Shown here: piece by piece, positions 22,253 through 32,780 of the stretch
Layout: the number at the start of each line of letters is the position of its first letter
How positions within the stretch are numbered: the first letter of the stretch is position 1
Source: Asparagus officinalis
Lineage: Eukaryota; Streptophyta; Magnoliopsida; Asparagales; Asparagaceae
Assembly: GCF_001876935.1 (NCBI RefSeq)
Contig: NC_033794.1
Coordinates: 2,846,650-2,910,649, forward strand
Direction: 5' to 3'
DNA: 64,000 bases
The notes under the pieces: model-generated
What the model was told of the DNA's origin: nothing
The model's input: the letters and a program-made list of their open reading frames with translations, nothing else
The model's database searches: none
Program-made: the position numbers and the translations under genes

Positions 22253-23584
22253 ATTGATAGGAGCAAAAATTTTGAAGCTAATAAGTGTGGTCAACCATTC
22301 AAGGAACAAGCTAGATTTTCCCTTGAGTGCCTCAGGAGTAAAGGAGAAAGTAGGAAGAAAGAAACAAGAGCTCGTGTATGATCACATATAGTAGTAGATC
22401 TTTAATATAATCAATTGTTAGAGGGATAGTAAAGGCATCTTTCAATGCAATTTGTAAATTCTCTGTACATGAGTTTTTCGTGTGTGAAAATTTTTTTTTT
22501 GTTACATCATAATGTCCGAGTTCATTCTTATGACATTTGATACTGTCCAAAGTTTAAGTAGTACAAAGTATCAATTTTCATATTATCTCCCATAAAAAAA
22601 TTTGAACTTCAAATGAGATTGGGCATTGTAATTTATATTTAATCAAGATTTGCATTGTGAAAAGAAAAAAAAAGAAAAGAAACAGAGGATAACACTAAAC
22701 TGGGAGTTGCTTTCTTGTTTTGTTATGCTTTCTGGTGAATAGTAAATTGTACTGTGAGCATGTTGATATTATCTTAGCTAATAGTGAAGCCCTTTGCTTG
22801 CAGTCTTGCAATGCATCAACATAGACAACATGGTGGGTAACAAGAGAAGAAATGTGATTTTCACCTATAACTACCAGGTATGTATGCTATGTATGCGCAT
22901 GAACCCTTTTTGTATTTGCCAAATATATATTTAATTAAAATGATAAATACAATAAACCTCCAGTCATGGACACATGAAGCTGGAGAAGTATAATCTTTTA
23001 TGATAGGGTGTGAGATTTCTTCTATTTGACTAGGTGAGTACTCCAGAAATACGTTCTTTTGGACTTCATTGATATGTATGAAATGTTGTTGGTGAGATTG
23101 CTCTAGAAGTTTCTTTCTGATTAAGGAGAATAAATTTTCTGCAAACCAAAAATAGGATGAAAAATATTTGCCTACTTTTGCACTCTTGGACTAACTGTCA
23201 GTGATTCTTTAGTTTTCGTAGTTTTAGGAAAAATATTTGCCTACTTTTGCACTCTTGGACTAACTGTCAGTGATTCTTTAGTTTTCGTAGTTTTAGAGGG
23301 TTGTATGCAATGTGAATAAACAGTCAAGAACAATTTTCACAAAAGTGAAAAGAAGTTTCAGGACACTATCATTTTCTAGTGTGTAACTTATGACCTTGTG
23401 ATGGACACCGGCAAACACGTAACTATATACATTGTCATATACAACATGAACAATGAAGTGAATTTTTTTAAAAATCAAATAAGCACAAATTGTTCTTTCC
23501 ATTTTGCAGATTCCTCATGTATAATAGCATGGAAAATAATTTCATATTTTTAATCTGAACCCTGAAAACTTATTTGAGTGCAGG
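22253..23584 (+). pseudogene. Second fragment of AHL-A exon 5 and downstream region
   Basis: Near-identical to 8733-10014. It begins inside AHL-A exon 5, runs through its stop codon and the downstream spacer, and marks the left end of duplication unit 2. A 68-bp tandem duplication lies at 23161-23296. The sequence then stops matching and about 175 bp of unrelated AT-rich DNA with a (TA)n run (23716-23745) leads to the copia LTR. Confidence 0.88.
23161..23296. repeat. 68-bp tandem duplication
   Basis: The unit from 23161 ('aaaaatatttgcc') repeats at 23229. Unit 1 has it once, near 9658. Confidence 0.93.
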
Positions 23585-23760
23585 ATGTAAGCAAAACAAA
23601 AAAAAATCAAGGTCTGTTGTCACTCACCGAATCCATGAAAATTGTAAAAGAAACTAATATACTACAAAAACCACATGCAATTCTACAAAGGGGCTGACTT
23701 CTGCAAAAGCTTCAGTGTATATATATATATATATATATATAATTATATATATATAGTATA

Positions 23761-24454
23761 TGACACAACAAGTGAGACATTTGATTGCTTTGGTGTCGGC
23801 TCAGTTTTGGAAAAACTTCACCGAGGTGGAGAATTGTGAACCGGACCTGATAAGGCCCAGGCCCACGAATAACATGCAGGGGAATTGTTTGTTCGGATTT
23901 TGAGTCGGTTTCAAACTCTCACGCGTTTTCTCTCTGTTACCTATATAAACAATTGTTTATTAGGTTTTCTTTTGTGCAAAAGGAGGTGCGAAGGAGTTTG
24001 ATGCAAAGTTTTGCGGCTGCAGACAAAATCAATTGCGTCTGCGGAGGAAAAGAAAAAGCAGAAGCTTGAGGAGTTTTCAGCAGCCGTCAAGAGGGTTCTG
24101 AGCATCTTTTGTAGGGAGAGTTTTGTGTGAGGGTTTTATTTGTGAGATTCTTGTGTAAACCCTATTTGTATTCTCTCCCTCTATTAGTAGATCTCCCCCC
24201 TCCTTGCCCCGTGGACGTAGGCAATTTGCCGAACCACGTTAAAATTGGTTGTACTGCTTTTGTGTGATTTGTAATAGCTTTTAGGGTCCCTCGACGCGCA
24301 GTCCTAGAGCTGACGAGAGGAAGAGCTAATATCCTACTTTGATAGGATATAGGCTTCAGATTCTTGTTCCCTTTGAGAAACAAGAATTCTTATTGCGACC
24401 TGACTCTCTTGTTGTGCTGCCGAAGTGCTGCCGAAATTTCCGCTGCGCGCAACA
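23761..24454 (+). repeat. 5' LTR of copia-2
   Basis: Starts TGACACAACAAG, ends CTGCGCGCAACA. A TATA-like 'cctatataaac' lies near 23940. The right half, from the 'ctctccctctattagtag' segment on, is nearly the same as the 3' LTR. The left part (about 23830-23930) differs strongly. Confidence 0.85.
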
Positions 24455-24456
24455 AG

Positions 24457-24468
24457 TGGTATCAGAGC
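24457..24468 (+). promoter_or_regulatory. Primer binding site of copia-2
   Basis: TGGTATCAGAGC, complementary to the 3' end of plant initiator tRNA-Met, lies two bases after the 5' LTR. Confidence 0.9.
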
Positions 24469-24691
24469 CCAGATTTCAGATCTAGGGTTTTTTGGTGGAG
24501 GAAGATTCTTGTGTGAAGCTTAGTTCTTGGAGTTCTCGGCTTCGGTGGAGATAGCATTAGGAGTTGCCGTTGGAGATTTCGCTTTCCTCGTGTGGATAGG
24601 AGATCTATTTGGAATCCGATCTAGGGTTCAGTTGGGTGGTTCCTAATTCTATCAAATTTGTTCTTTCTCTACAATTTGGAGTTAGTTCGCA

Positions 24692-27600
24692 ATGGGAGAA
24701 GAAGGTGAAAGCAGCAAATCGATGGCGGGTACAATACAAGTTGGTTTTCAAAACACCAAAATTAGTGTGGTGAAATATGACGGAAAAATCAACTTTGGTT
24801 TGTGGATGAGCGACGTACAGGATGCGTTAAATGCTCAGAATTTGGAAGAGACCATCATGGTCCACGAGAGGCCACCTAAATATGAAGAGGCGGTATGGGA
24901 GAAAATGAATAGGAACGCTTGTGGGGTGATCAGGTCCTGTTTGGAACAGGAGCTGAAGTATGATGTGATTGGGGTGACGTCTGCGATGAAGATGTGGGAA
25001 ATTCTCAACAATAAGTACCTTACGAAGAGTGTTGAGAACCGATTGCACTTGCTGCGTAGGTTATTCAGATTCCAGATGTCCAGAGGCACCTCGCTTGCGG
25101 CTCATGTGAACAACTATACGAAGTTGTTGTCGGACTTGGCGAATGTTGATGAGAAGATATCGGATGAGTACAAGGCGATTATTTTGTTGGGCTCCTTACC
25201 GGATGAGGAGTATGATACCTTCGTGCTCACTTTGTTGAACGGGAGATCTTCTATCAGCTATAGTGAAGTGACTAACGCTTTGACGAACTACGATTTGAGG
25301 AGGAAGGATAAGGAGACTTCCCGCGCTAGTACTTCAGGAGAGGCCTTGTCGACAAGAGGTAGAAGCCCATATCCGAAAGGTGGTAACAGAGGGAGGTCAA
25401 AGTCTAGAGGCCGCCACCAATTAACAAAGAACCAATGTGCATTCTGCAAGGAGCAGGGACATTGGAAGAGAGACTGCCCGAAGCTCAAGGAGAAAGAGAA
25501 TGGCAAGAAAAAGGGCCCGAAGGCCAATGAGGTGAACATTGCGAAAGGCGATGATTCCGATGATTCGTGCTTTTCTCTACTGATTACTCCGGAGGTGAAC
25601 CATGTGGATGCATCAGATTGGATGCTTGATTCCGGCGCTACCTTTCATGTGACCCCTAGGCGAGACTGGTTTGCATCTTTTGAGAAAGTCGACGGGGGCG
25701 TTGTTGTCATGGGAAATGATCAATCCTGTGGCGTTTGTGGGATAGGTACCGTACGGATTAGGATGCACGATGGAGTAGTCCGTGAGTTAAAAGAGGTGAG
25801 TTTTGTTCCTCAACTGAAGAAAAATCTTATCTCAGTTGGAGCTTTGGAGGCGAAGGGATTCAAGGTGACTTTCGAAAACGCTGTAGCGAAGGTTACTAAG
25901 GGATCATTGGTGGTGATGAGGGGAGTCCGCAATCGGAATTTGTATTATCTGAAGGGAAGCACCGAGATTGGCCAGGTTGCTTCGGCTATTTCAGAAGCGG
26001 ACATGAGCAGACTTTGGCACTATAGATTGGGGCACACAGGTGAAAAGTCACTGCAGGCATTGTGCAAGCAGGGGCTATTGAAGGGAGCCAAGAGTGGGAA
26101 GATTGAGTTCTGTGAGCACTGTGTTCTTGGCAAGAAGACGAAGGTGAAGTTCGGGACTGCCATTCATCAGACGAGGGGCATCCTTGATTACGTGCACACA
26201 GACGTTTGGGGTCCTACCAAGACTGCATCACTTGGTGGTCGACATTGGTTCGTCACTTTTGTAGATGACTATTCTAGGCGTTGTTGGGTGTACACCATGA
26301 CGAAAAAGAGTGAAGTCCTAGATTTGTTTGTGGAGTGGAAGAAGAGATTGGAACTACAAACTGGGAGAAAGATCAAGACGTTGCGATCCGACAACGGTGG
26401 TGAGTATACTTCTGACCCCTTTCAGCAGCTATGTCGAGACGAGGGCATAGAGAGACACTTCACAGTTAGTCATACACCGCAGCAAAATGGGGTGGCAGAG
26501 AGATTAAATCGGTCTTTACTGGAGAAGATCCGATGCTTATTGTCGCAGAGTGGTTTGGAAAAGATCTTTTGGGCTGAGGCACTTACATATACGAGCCACC
26601 TCATTAATAGGCTGCCTTCATCTGCGATTGAGGGGAAAACCCCTATGGAAATGTGGTCGGGAAAGCCAGCACACGATTATGATCAGCTCAAGGTATTTGG
26701 GTGCCCTGCATATTATCATGTTAAAACTGATAAATTGGAACCTCGAGCTAGGAAGGCCATATTTGTAGGATTCAAGCGTGGTGTCAAGGGATACAAGCTT
26801 TGGGATCCAGTGGATAAGAAGATTGTGCTGAGTAGGGACGTCACATTCGATAAGGCTTCTATCTTGAAGCTTCCCAGCTCTCATCAGGTGGAGAGCGATC
26901 CGACGGAGGAGATATCGCAGGTGGTGGAGATCGATGCAGCTCCACATTGTCCAGATGGTACAGTATCCATGCAAGTGCCGACTGAGGTGACGTCAGGCGA
27001 GCACGATGATGACACGGAGGATACGAGTACAAATATGCAGGATCAAGAACCGACGGCTCAGGTTCAGGATTCTATTGCGGCTAGGAGACAGAGGAGAAAC
27101 ATACAGATGCCAGCACGGTATGCCGACACAGTTGCGTATGCACTTCCGGTGGAGAGTATCGATGAGTTAGTGCCTACTACATTCAGAGAGGCCGAGCAGA
27201 GTTCGGAGGCTGATTCGTGGCAGGTGGCTATGCAGGAGGAGATGGAATCTCTTCATAAGAACGATACATGGGAGCTTGTTGAGCTTCCAAAGGGGCGGAA
27301 GGCAATTGGTTGCAAGTGGGTATACACGAAGAAGGAGGGCATTGAAGGCACTCCGTTGAAATTGCTATACGGTTTGAAGCAGTCTCCTCGACAGTGGTAT
27401 AGGCGATTCGATGGTTTTATGCTTGGTCATTCGTACACTCGGAGCCAGTTTGATCCTTACGTATATTTTCGCAAGTTGAAAGGAGGTGCGTACATCTATT
27501 TGTTACTTTATGTCGATGACATGTTGGTTGCCTCTACTTCCAAGTCGGCTATAGATGAGTTCAAAGTTCAGCTTTCAAATGAGTTTGAGATGAAGGACTT

Positions 27601-28477
27601 GGGCGAGGCGAAACGCATTTTGGGAATGGAGATCGGCAGAGACAAGAAGAAGAGCAGAATTTGTTTGGCTTATTTGAAGAAGGTTCTACAGCGATTCCAT
27701 GTTAGCATGGATACGAAGCCAGTTAGTGTACCATTGGGAGCCCATTTGAAGCTTTCAGCTGGTCTTTCACCGAAGTCAGTTGAAGATAGAGAGTTGATGT
27801 CGAAGACTCCGTATGCAAGCGCGGTTGGGAGTTTGATGTACGCGATGGTATGTACGAGGCCGGATTTGTCACAGGCGGTGAGCATGGTTTCGAGATACAT
27901 GCATGATCCAGGAGTGGGTCATTGGGACGCCGTGAGATGGATTTTGAGGTACATTCGAGGTACGCTCAATATTGGTTTGGTTTATGAGCGGGACACTACA
28001 GGTGGACAGTTATGTACTGGTTACGTTGATTCGGATTATGCCGGGGATTTGGATAAGCGTCGGTCTACGACAGGGTATGTGTTTACTTTGACTCGTGCGC
28101 CGGTGTGTTGGAGATGCACCTTACAGTCGACGGTGGCTTTGTCTACGACGGAGGCAGAGTATATGGCAGTTACGGAGGCTGTGAAGAAGGCTATTTGGCT
28201 TCGAGGACTTTTAGAGGAACTTGGTATATCACAAAGGTTCGTCACTATTCATTGTGATAGCATGAGTGCTATCTATTTGGCGAAGAATCAGGTTTTTCAT
28301 GCGAGGACGAAGCACATTGACGTTCGTTATCACTTCGTTCGGGATGTTCTTGAAGATGGAGATGTGGAAATTATGAAGGTCCACACGAAGGATAATCCGA
28401 CGGATATGCTCACTAAGGTTGTTCCGAGCAACAAGTTTGATAATTGTCGAAGCTTGTTGCACATTCGTGATTGTTGA
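24692..28477 (+). CDS. copia-2 Gag-Pol polyprotein, 1261 aa, RT-defective
   Basis: Open from ATG to stop. Gag core is about residues 25-200. The zinc knuckle CAFCKEQGHWKRDC is at 249-262. Protease has Asp313 in DSGA. The integrase HHCC zone is about 442-485. The integrase triad is Asp504, Asp567 and Glu603 (spacing 62 and 35, as in DD35E enzymes). RT starts GCKWVYTKKEG near 873 but jumps after GIEGTP straight to LKLLYGLKQSPRQWY. The 85-95 residues that normally lie between are missing in frame, including motif A with its catalytic Asp (compare LDVKIAFLHG in copia-1). Motif YVDD is at about 940-943. RNase H covers about 1100-1240 with DSDYAGDLDKRRS. A few residues are also missing in SRICLAYLKK. 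The gene could make Gag, protease and integrase but not a working RT, so it would need a helper. Confidence 0.92.
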   Translation: MGEEGESSKSMAGTIQVGFQNTKISVVKYDGKINFGLWMSDVQDALNAQNLEETIMVHERPPKYEEAVWEKMNRNACGVIRSCLEQELKYDVIGVTSAMKMWEILNNKYLTKSVENRLHLLRRLFRFQMSRGTSLAAHVNNYTKLLSDLANVDEKISDEYKAIILLGSLPDEEYDTFVLTLLNGRSSISYSEVTNALTNYDLRRKDKETSRASTSGEALSTRGRSPYPKGGNRGRSKSRGRHQLTKNQCAFCKEQGHWKRDCPKLKEKENGKKKGPKANEVNIAKGDDSDDSCFSLLITPEVNHVDASDWMLDSGATFHVTPRRDWFASFEKVDGGVVVMGNDQSCGVCGIGTVRIRMHDGVVRELKEVSFVPQLKKNLISVGALEAKGFKVTFENAVAKVTKGSLVVMRGVRNRNLYYLKGSTEIGQVASAISEADMSRLWHYRLGHTGEKSLQALCKQGLLKGAKSGKIEFCEHCVLGKKTKVKFGTAIHQTRGILDYVHTDVWGPTKTASLGGRHWFVTFVDDYSRRCWVYTMTKKSEVLDLFVEWKKRLELQTGRKIKTLRSDNGGEYTSDPFQQLCRDEGIERHFTVSHTPQQNGVAERLNRSLLEKIRCLLSQSGLEKIFWAEALTYTSHLINRLPSSAIEGKTPMEMWSGKPAHDYDQLKVFGCPAYYHVKTDKLEPRARKAIFVGFKRGVKGYKLWDPVDKKIVLSRDVTFDKASILKLPSSHQVESDPTEEISQVVEIDAAPHCPDGTVSMQVPTEVTSGEHDDDTEDTSTNMQDQEPTAQVQDSIAARRQRRNIQMPARYADTVAYALPVESIDELVPTTFREAEQSSEADSWQVAMQEEMESLHKNDTWELVELPKGRKAIGCKWVYTKKEGIEGTPLKLLYGLKQSPRQWYRRFDGFMLGHSYTRSQFDPYVYFRKLKGGAYIYLLLYVDDMLVASTSKSAIDEFKVQLSNEFEMKDLGEAKRILGMEIGRDKKKSRICLAYLKKVLQRFHVSMDTKPVSVPLGAHLKLSAGLSPKSVEDRELMSKTPYASAVGSLMYAMVCTRPDLSQAVSMVSRYMHDPGVGHWDAVRWILRYIRGTLNIGLVYERDTTGGQLCTGYVDSDYAGDLDKRRSTTGYVFTLTRAPVCWRCTLQSTVALSTTEAEYMAVTEAVKKAIWLRGLLEELGISQRFVTIHCDSMSAIYLAKNQVFHARTKHIDVRYHFVRDVLEDGDVEIMKVHTKDNPTDMLTKVVPSNKFDNCRSLLHIRDC

Positions 28478-28639
28478 GGTCGTTGGCGGCCATTTGGATG
28501 AACTACGTTCGGCTTGATTCCTTGGGCAAGAGGATACGTAGGCAGTCTTTCAGATGCAGTCGGTTTTGGATTAGTTGATGGGGGTGAGATTGTTTGGACT
28601 CTCGTTTGGGTTCTCGACTTGTTGTGGATTGAGTTCGTA

Positions 28640-29389
28640 TTGGACACAACCAGTGGGATATTTGGTTGCTTTGGTATCGGCTCAGTTTTGGAAATACTTC
28701 ACCGAGGTGGAGAATTGTGAGTGGGGAGTGGGGACCACACCCACGTGAGTCCATATGTGAGCAAGTCCGCGGTTTCGTTTCCGCGTAATGTAAGCCGGCC
28801 CACCCGTTTCGCACCTATATATATCAAAAGTTTTTTTTTAAGGGTTTTTTGAGCGGAGGGTTTGTGCAAGGGAGTTTCGGTATCTCTCTTTTGCGGCTGC
28901 TGCAGAGAAACAGGAGGTGATTTGTTTGGCTGCGGGAAAAATCACTGCAGGAGGTTTGTGTTGCGGCTACAGAGAAGGTGCAAAAGAAAAGAAGAAGCTT
29001 TTCCTTTAGGGTTTATTTTGTGCATCCTTTTTGAGAGATATTATGAGGGATCTGAGAGTTTGTTTGAGGGTTTAGTTTGTGAGTGATTGTAAACCCTAGT
29101 TGTATTCTCTCCCTCTATTAGTAGATCTCCCCCCTCCTTGCCCCGTGGACGTAGGCAATTTGCCGAACCACGTAAAAATTGGTTGTATCGCTTTTGTGTG
29201 ATTTGTAATAGCTTTTAGGGTCCCTCGACAGGTCAGTCCTAGAACTGATGAGAGGAAGAGTCGATTTCTCACTTGGTTGAGATATCCGCTTCAGATTCTT
29301 GTCTCCTTGGTGAGACGGGAATTCTTATTGCGATCTGACTCTCTTGTTGTGCTGTCGAAGTGCTGCCGAAATTTCCGCTGCGCGCAACA
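28640..29389 (+). repeat. 3' LTR of copia-2
   Basis: Starts TGGACACAACCAG, ends CTGCGCGCAACA. A TATA-like 'ctatatatatc' lies near 28816. U3 differs from the 5' LTR, while R/U5 is almost identical. It ends 266 bp before the AHL-C start codon. Confidence 0.85.
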
Positions 29390-29655
29390 CTTCGTGGGTA
29401 CAATGTTTTAAATCAAGTGCTTGAATCTTTTCTTTTTCCGAATCTTTCTAGATATCAAGTACGTGAACCTTCTACCTCACTGAATGTTTCTTTCTCAACT
29501 GCAATATTTTGCTTAAACATTTTCCAAATTTATCATTCCCTCTCTCCTTTTAAACCCAAAACCAGAGCCAATGCTCTCAATCCAATTCTTTACTCCCATA
29601 AAGGAAAAAAAAATCTCTGCTCAATTTTCTTCTTTCTGCTCCATTTCTTTGTCCA

Positions 29656-32600
29656 ATGGAAGCAAGAGCTGAGACTTCTAATGCTCCACAGGAGAGTTCA
29701 CCCCCTCATCGTCTCGAAATGAGCATGAGTGTCTTGCCAGATGGCACTTGTGTTTACTGTCATGTTGTCCCACCAGTCCCTGCTGCTGTAACTAGAGGCA
29801 GCGGTGGGGTGCATCCAGTGAGTTTGTCAGAGTTCAAAAAACTGGGGAGGCCGAGGAAGTGTGAACTCTTCAAGTATGCGCCAGTTGGAGTGACAGCTTG
29901 CACTACATCACCATTGCCAGATGGGTCTGTGGATGGTGCTGGTACTGTGGGGATTGTGTCGCCGGTTGTTGCAATTGCTGCTTTGGGTAATCATCTTGAT
30001 TCTTAAGTTACTACTTACTAGTTTCCATTTCTTTAGTATATTTCTTTTGATTGTTGTTTTGTGGTTTTAAGATACTTTTTTTTGTGAGAAAGGTTGTTTT
30101 GTTTCCTTACTGGATTTTTGGGATACAATCATTCATAACTAGTAGAGTTGTAATAGTCCAATTCTATATGATATCAAATGATTTCTAGAAAAGCTTTGGT
30201 CAGTACATGACTTAGTCCCGCGGTTTGACATACGCACATGACCTGAAAAGAAATTTTGAAGTTTGGATCTAGATTATATACAACTGCCTAATGGAAGTGT
30301 AGTTTTCTGGTATTTTCAGCAAGTTTCACAGAGAGGAATATGATTCATGGTAGCAAAGTTTATCATTTTTAATCCTTCTTTCCTACAGTAAAGGAACTTG
30401 GAGGGTTCCTCCTTCTTGCATGAGTTGAAACCTCATGCACAGGCCTATCCCTTGAATAGATTATAAAATTTGGCAACATTGACAATAAGGTATAAATATT
30501 CTGTCAATTCATTTATGCAGCTTTCTTGACTGATTGTGGCTTCATAGACAATCTTATTTTGATTGGGAAAGGCTCCTGTGGAATGATGCAGATATTAGAG
30601 AACTTTTATAAGGATGGAAAACTAATCCCTTTTTGTTAAACATTTAAATGGTTTTTGCGCTCTTCTGCCTATAGTCAAAAAGTTCTGTTTCACTTAGATT
30701 TCTTTTGTTTTATTAGAACATCAGTCACTTAAAGAAATTTTAATTTTTCTTCTCTTTGATTTATCATGAGGATGAAATTTGTATGCAGGATCTAAACAGA
30801 ATACTTTTATGCCCTATATTATTGACATAAAAGCCGGGCAGGTATAACGCTTTTCATATTGTTGTCTTTCTTATATATATCTTTCCCCATTATTGAGCTT
30901 CTTTGTATCTGTATTATAATTGGTAACTTATCTTATAAACTTATCAAATAAGTAAAGCTATTGATTTGCATCATTATCGTCAGTGCACATGCTTGTGGGA
31001 GGGAACTAGTGGGACCCATGTAGGAGCATGGTCCTAATGCACGAGATGTAAGCATTCCTATGAGATGTTTGATCTTACACTTACCTAATAACTAGATTCC
31101 TGCATGTGCACATGCAAAAGAGTAAAAGTTTTTTTTTAAATGAAGTTTTAAAGCTTTAGCTTTATTGTAATCTTGGTTTAGTAAAGGGAATATATCAAGA
31201 AAAATAATTAGATCTCATTTATTAAATATTTAATTTAGTTCAATTATCCACAGATCTTCGTGAATATACATCCTCTTGATAACTTCTCTTAAGCCCTGTA
31301 CCCTATGATTGTTTTTGATAAGCCATCAATTTTGTGTCAATTAACAAGTTAAGTATTTCATATTTGCTGATTAACATGTCACTTCAATATTGAATACTAA
31401 GTAGTGGGTACAATTGTACAAATATGATAGTCAATTTTTTTCAGAACCATTTGAATTTGGTTGGGTCATTATATGGTTTTCCAAAGTATTTTATTGCTAG
31501 ATCTCAACCTCTGATTTTTGAAGAATATAAAGCATTCATCATCAGCATCATCATTACCACCACCTGGGCTTTTTACTATAGAATGGGCTTGGTTGCGGAC
31601 AGCTGAAATACTGTTTATAGGATACACTTATCTGGAATTTGAGATACTAGAATGGGCTTGGTTGCGGACAGCTGAAATACTGTTTATAGGATACACTTAT
31701 CTGGAATTTGAGATACCTCATCTGAAGGAATTGAACTTCACTACATTCACTAGCCTTTTTGGTTTGAATGGACGCATACCTTCTCCATTTTGATTTCATG
31801 AAGTTTAATCATGGAAACAATTTGTAGAACTTTCTAATGCAGGAACAATTTTTAAGACATTATTCTATTGACATCTTTGAAAACATATTTCATTGTTTTC
31901 ATGCTGTGCATGTTGCACAAGTACATGTAAGTGACAAAGGACTTATTTCAATTTTTTCCCTTTTCTTTCTTCTTAGGACATATCGTCCATTTTAGGTTTG
32001 TTTCGTGAGAAAGGACATCTATGTGTCCTTCCAGCGAACGGTGTGGTATCCCAGGCGGTGCTTCACCAGGCAGAAAGCTCAGTAGCAGTATCTTACGAGG
32101 TAATTTTTTCCCCTCCTGCAACTCATCTGTATCAAACCTTGAACTGGCTGCTCTATTTATTCATGATAATGTGCAGAGAATAAATTTAATATTCTCCTTA
32201 CATAATGTTGCTAGTGATACTTCTTCTGGTTTATGTACAGGGCCGCTTCGAGATTTAATATTCTCCTTACATAATGTTGCTAGTGATACTTCTTCTGGTT
32301 TATGTACAGGGCCGCTTCGAGATACTGCTGCTCTCTGGGTTATTGCCAAGGAGCAAGGGCGCATGCAGAGAGATTGCGCTCAGTGTGATGCTAGCTGGAA
32401 TAAATGGCAAGGTCTTTGGAGGTCGGCTGGCTGGCCTTCTCATCACAGCATCACGCGTTCAGGTCTTTCTCCGTTCTAATTTCTCAGCATATATGCTTTC
32501 GATTTCTCATCGAACCTATTGTGTATATTGTGATTCAATTTGTCTTTCTCTATTGGCACACTACGTATCTGACACTAATCTTGGAAAATATTCCTCTCTG

Positions 32601-32780
32601 CAGTTGGTCATTGGCTGTTTCGCCTCCCATTGGTATGATGAGCTGTCAATTGGAGCGAAAAGGGTGAAGATGACAAGTCCTGTCAACCCTTCACGAAATC
32701 AGCTAGATGTTTCCAGAATTCCTTACAAGCAAAAGAGAGAATGGAGGAGAAAAAGGAGTCTCATGTATAATCTCATATAA
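29656..32780 (+). CDS. AHL: AHL-C: AT-hook/PPC (DUF296) nuclear protein
   Basis: Five exons: 29656-29986, 30789-30841, 31977-32099, 32310-32462, 32604-32780. They give 278 codons plus stop. Domain plan is the same as AHL-B: AT-hook-like KLGRPRKC near residue 62, PPC domain from about 118 with GRFEILLLSG. Differences include Asp to Asn just after the exon 1/2 junction and a block in exon 5 (CFASHWYDELS against CFTSDWHEEPS). The AHL-B stop TAG is TGG here, adding 12 residues rich in Arg/Lys (WRRKRSLMYNLI). Exon 4 again has a doubled acceptor (69-bp tandem repeat); the second, ending at 32309, keeps the frame. Native upstream DNA is only about 266 bp before the copia-2 LTR, so its promoter is at least partly replaced. 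Confidence 0.88.
31581..31718. repeat. 69-bp tandem duplication in AHL-C intron 2
   Basis: The unit starting 'gaatgggcttggttgcgg' at 31581 repeats at 31650. AHL-B has one copy (about 12283). Confidence 0.95.
32188..32325. repeat. 69-bp tandem duplication over the AHL-C exon 4 acceptor
   Basis: The unit starting 'aatattctcc' at 32188 repeats at 32257. It is the counterpart of the AHL-B duplication at 12821, but its junction is one base different (period 69, not 70). Confidence 0.95.

Larger units (their letters stand above)
23761..29389 (+). mobile_element. Ty1/copia element with one long ORF (copia-2)
   Basis: Layout is 5' LTR 23761-24454, primer binding site, one reading frame 24692-28477, 3' LTR 28640-29389. 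It lies in duplication unit 2, just upstream of AHL-C. Flanking 5-mers (GTATA left, CTTCG right) do not match, and about 64 bp of unit-1 sequence is missing at the insertion point. Insertion was therefore accompanied or followed by a deletion or recombination. Confidence 0.9.
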
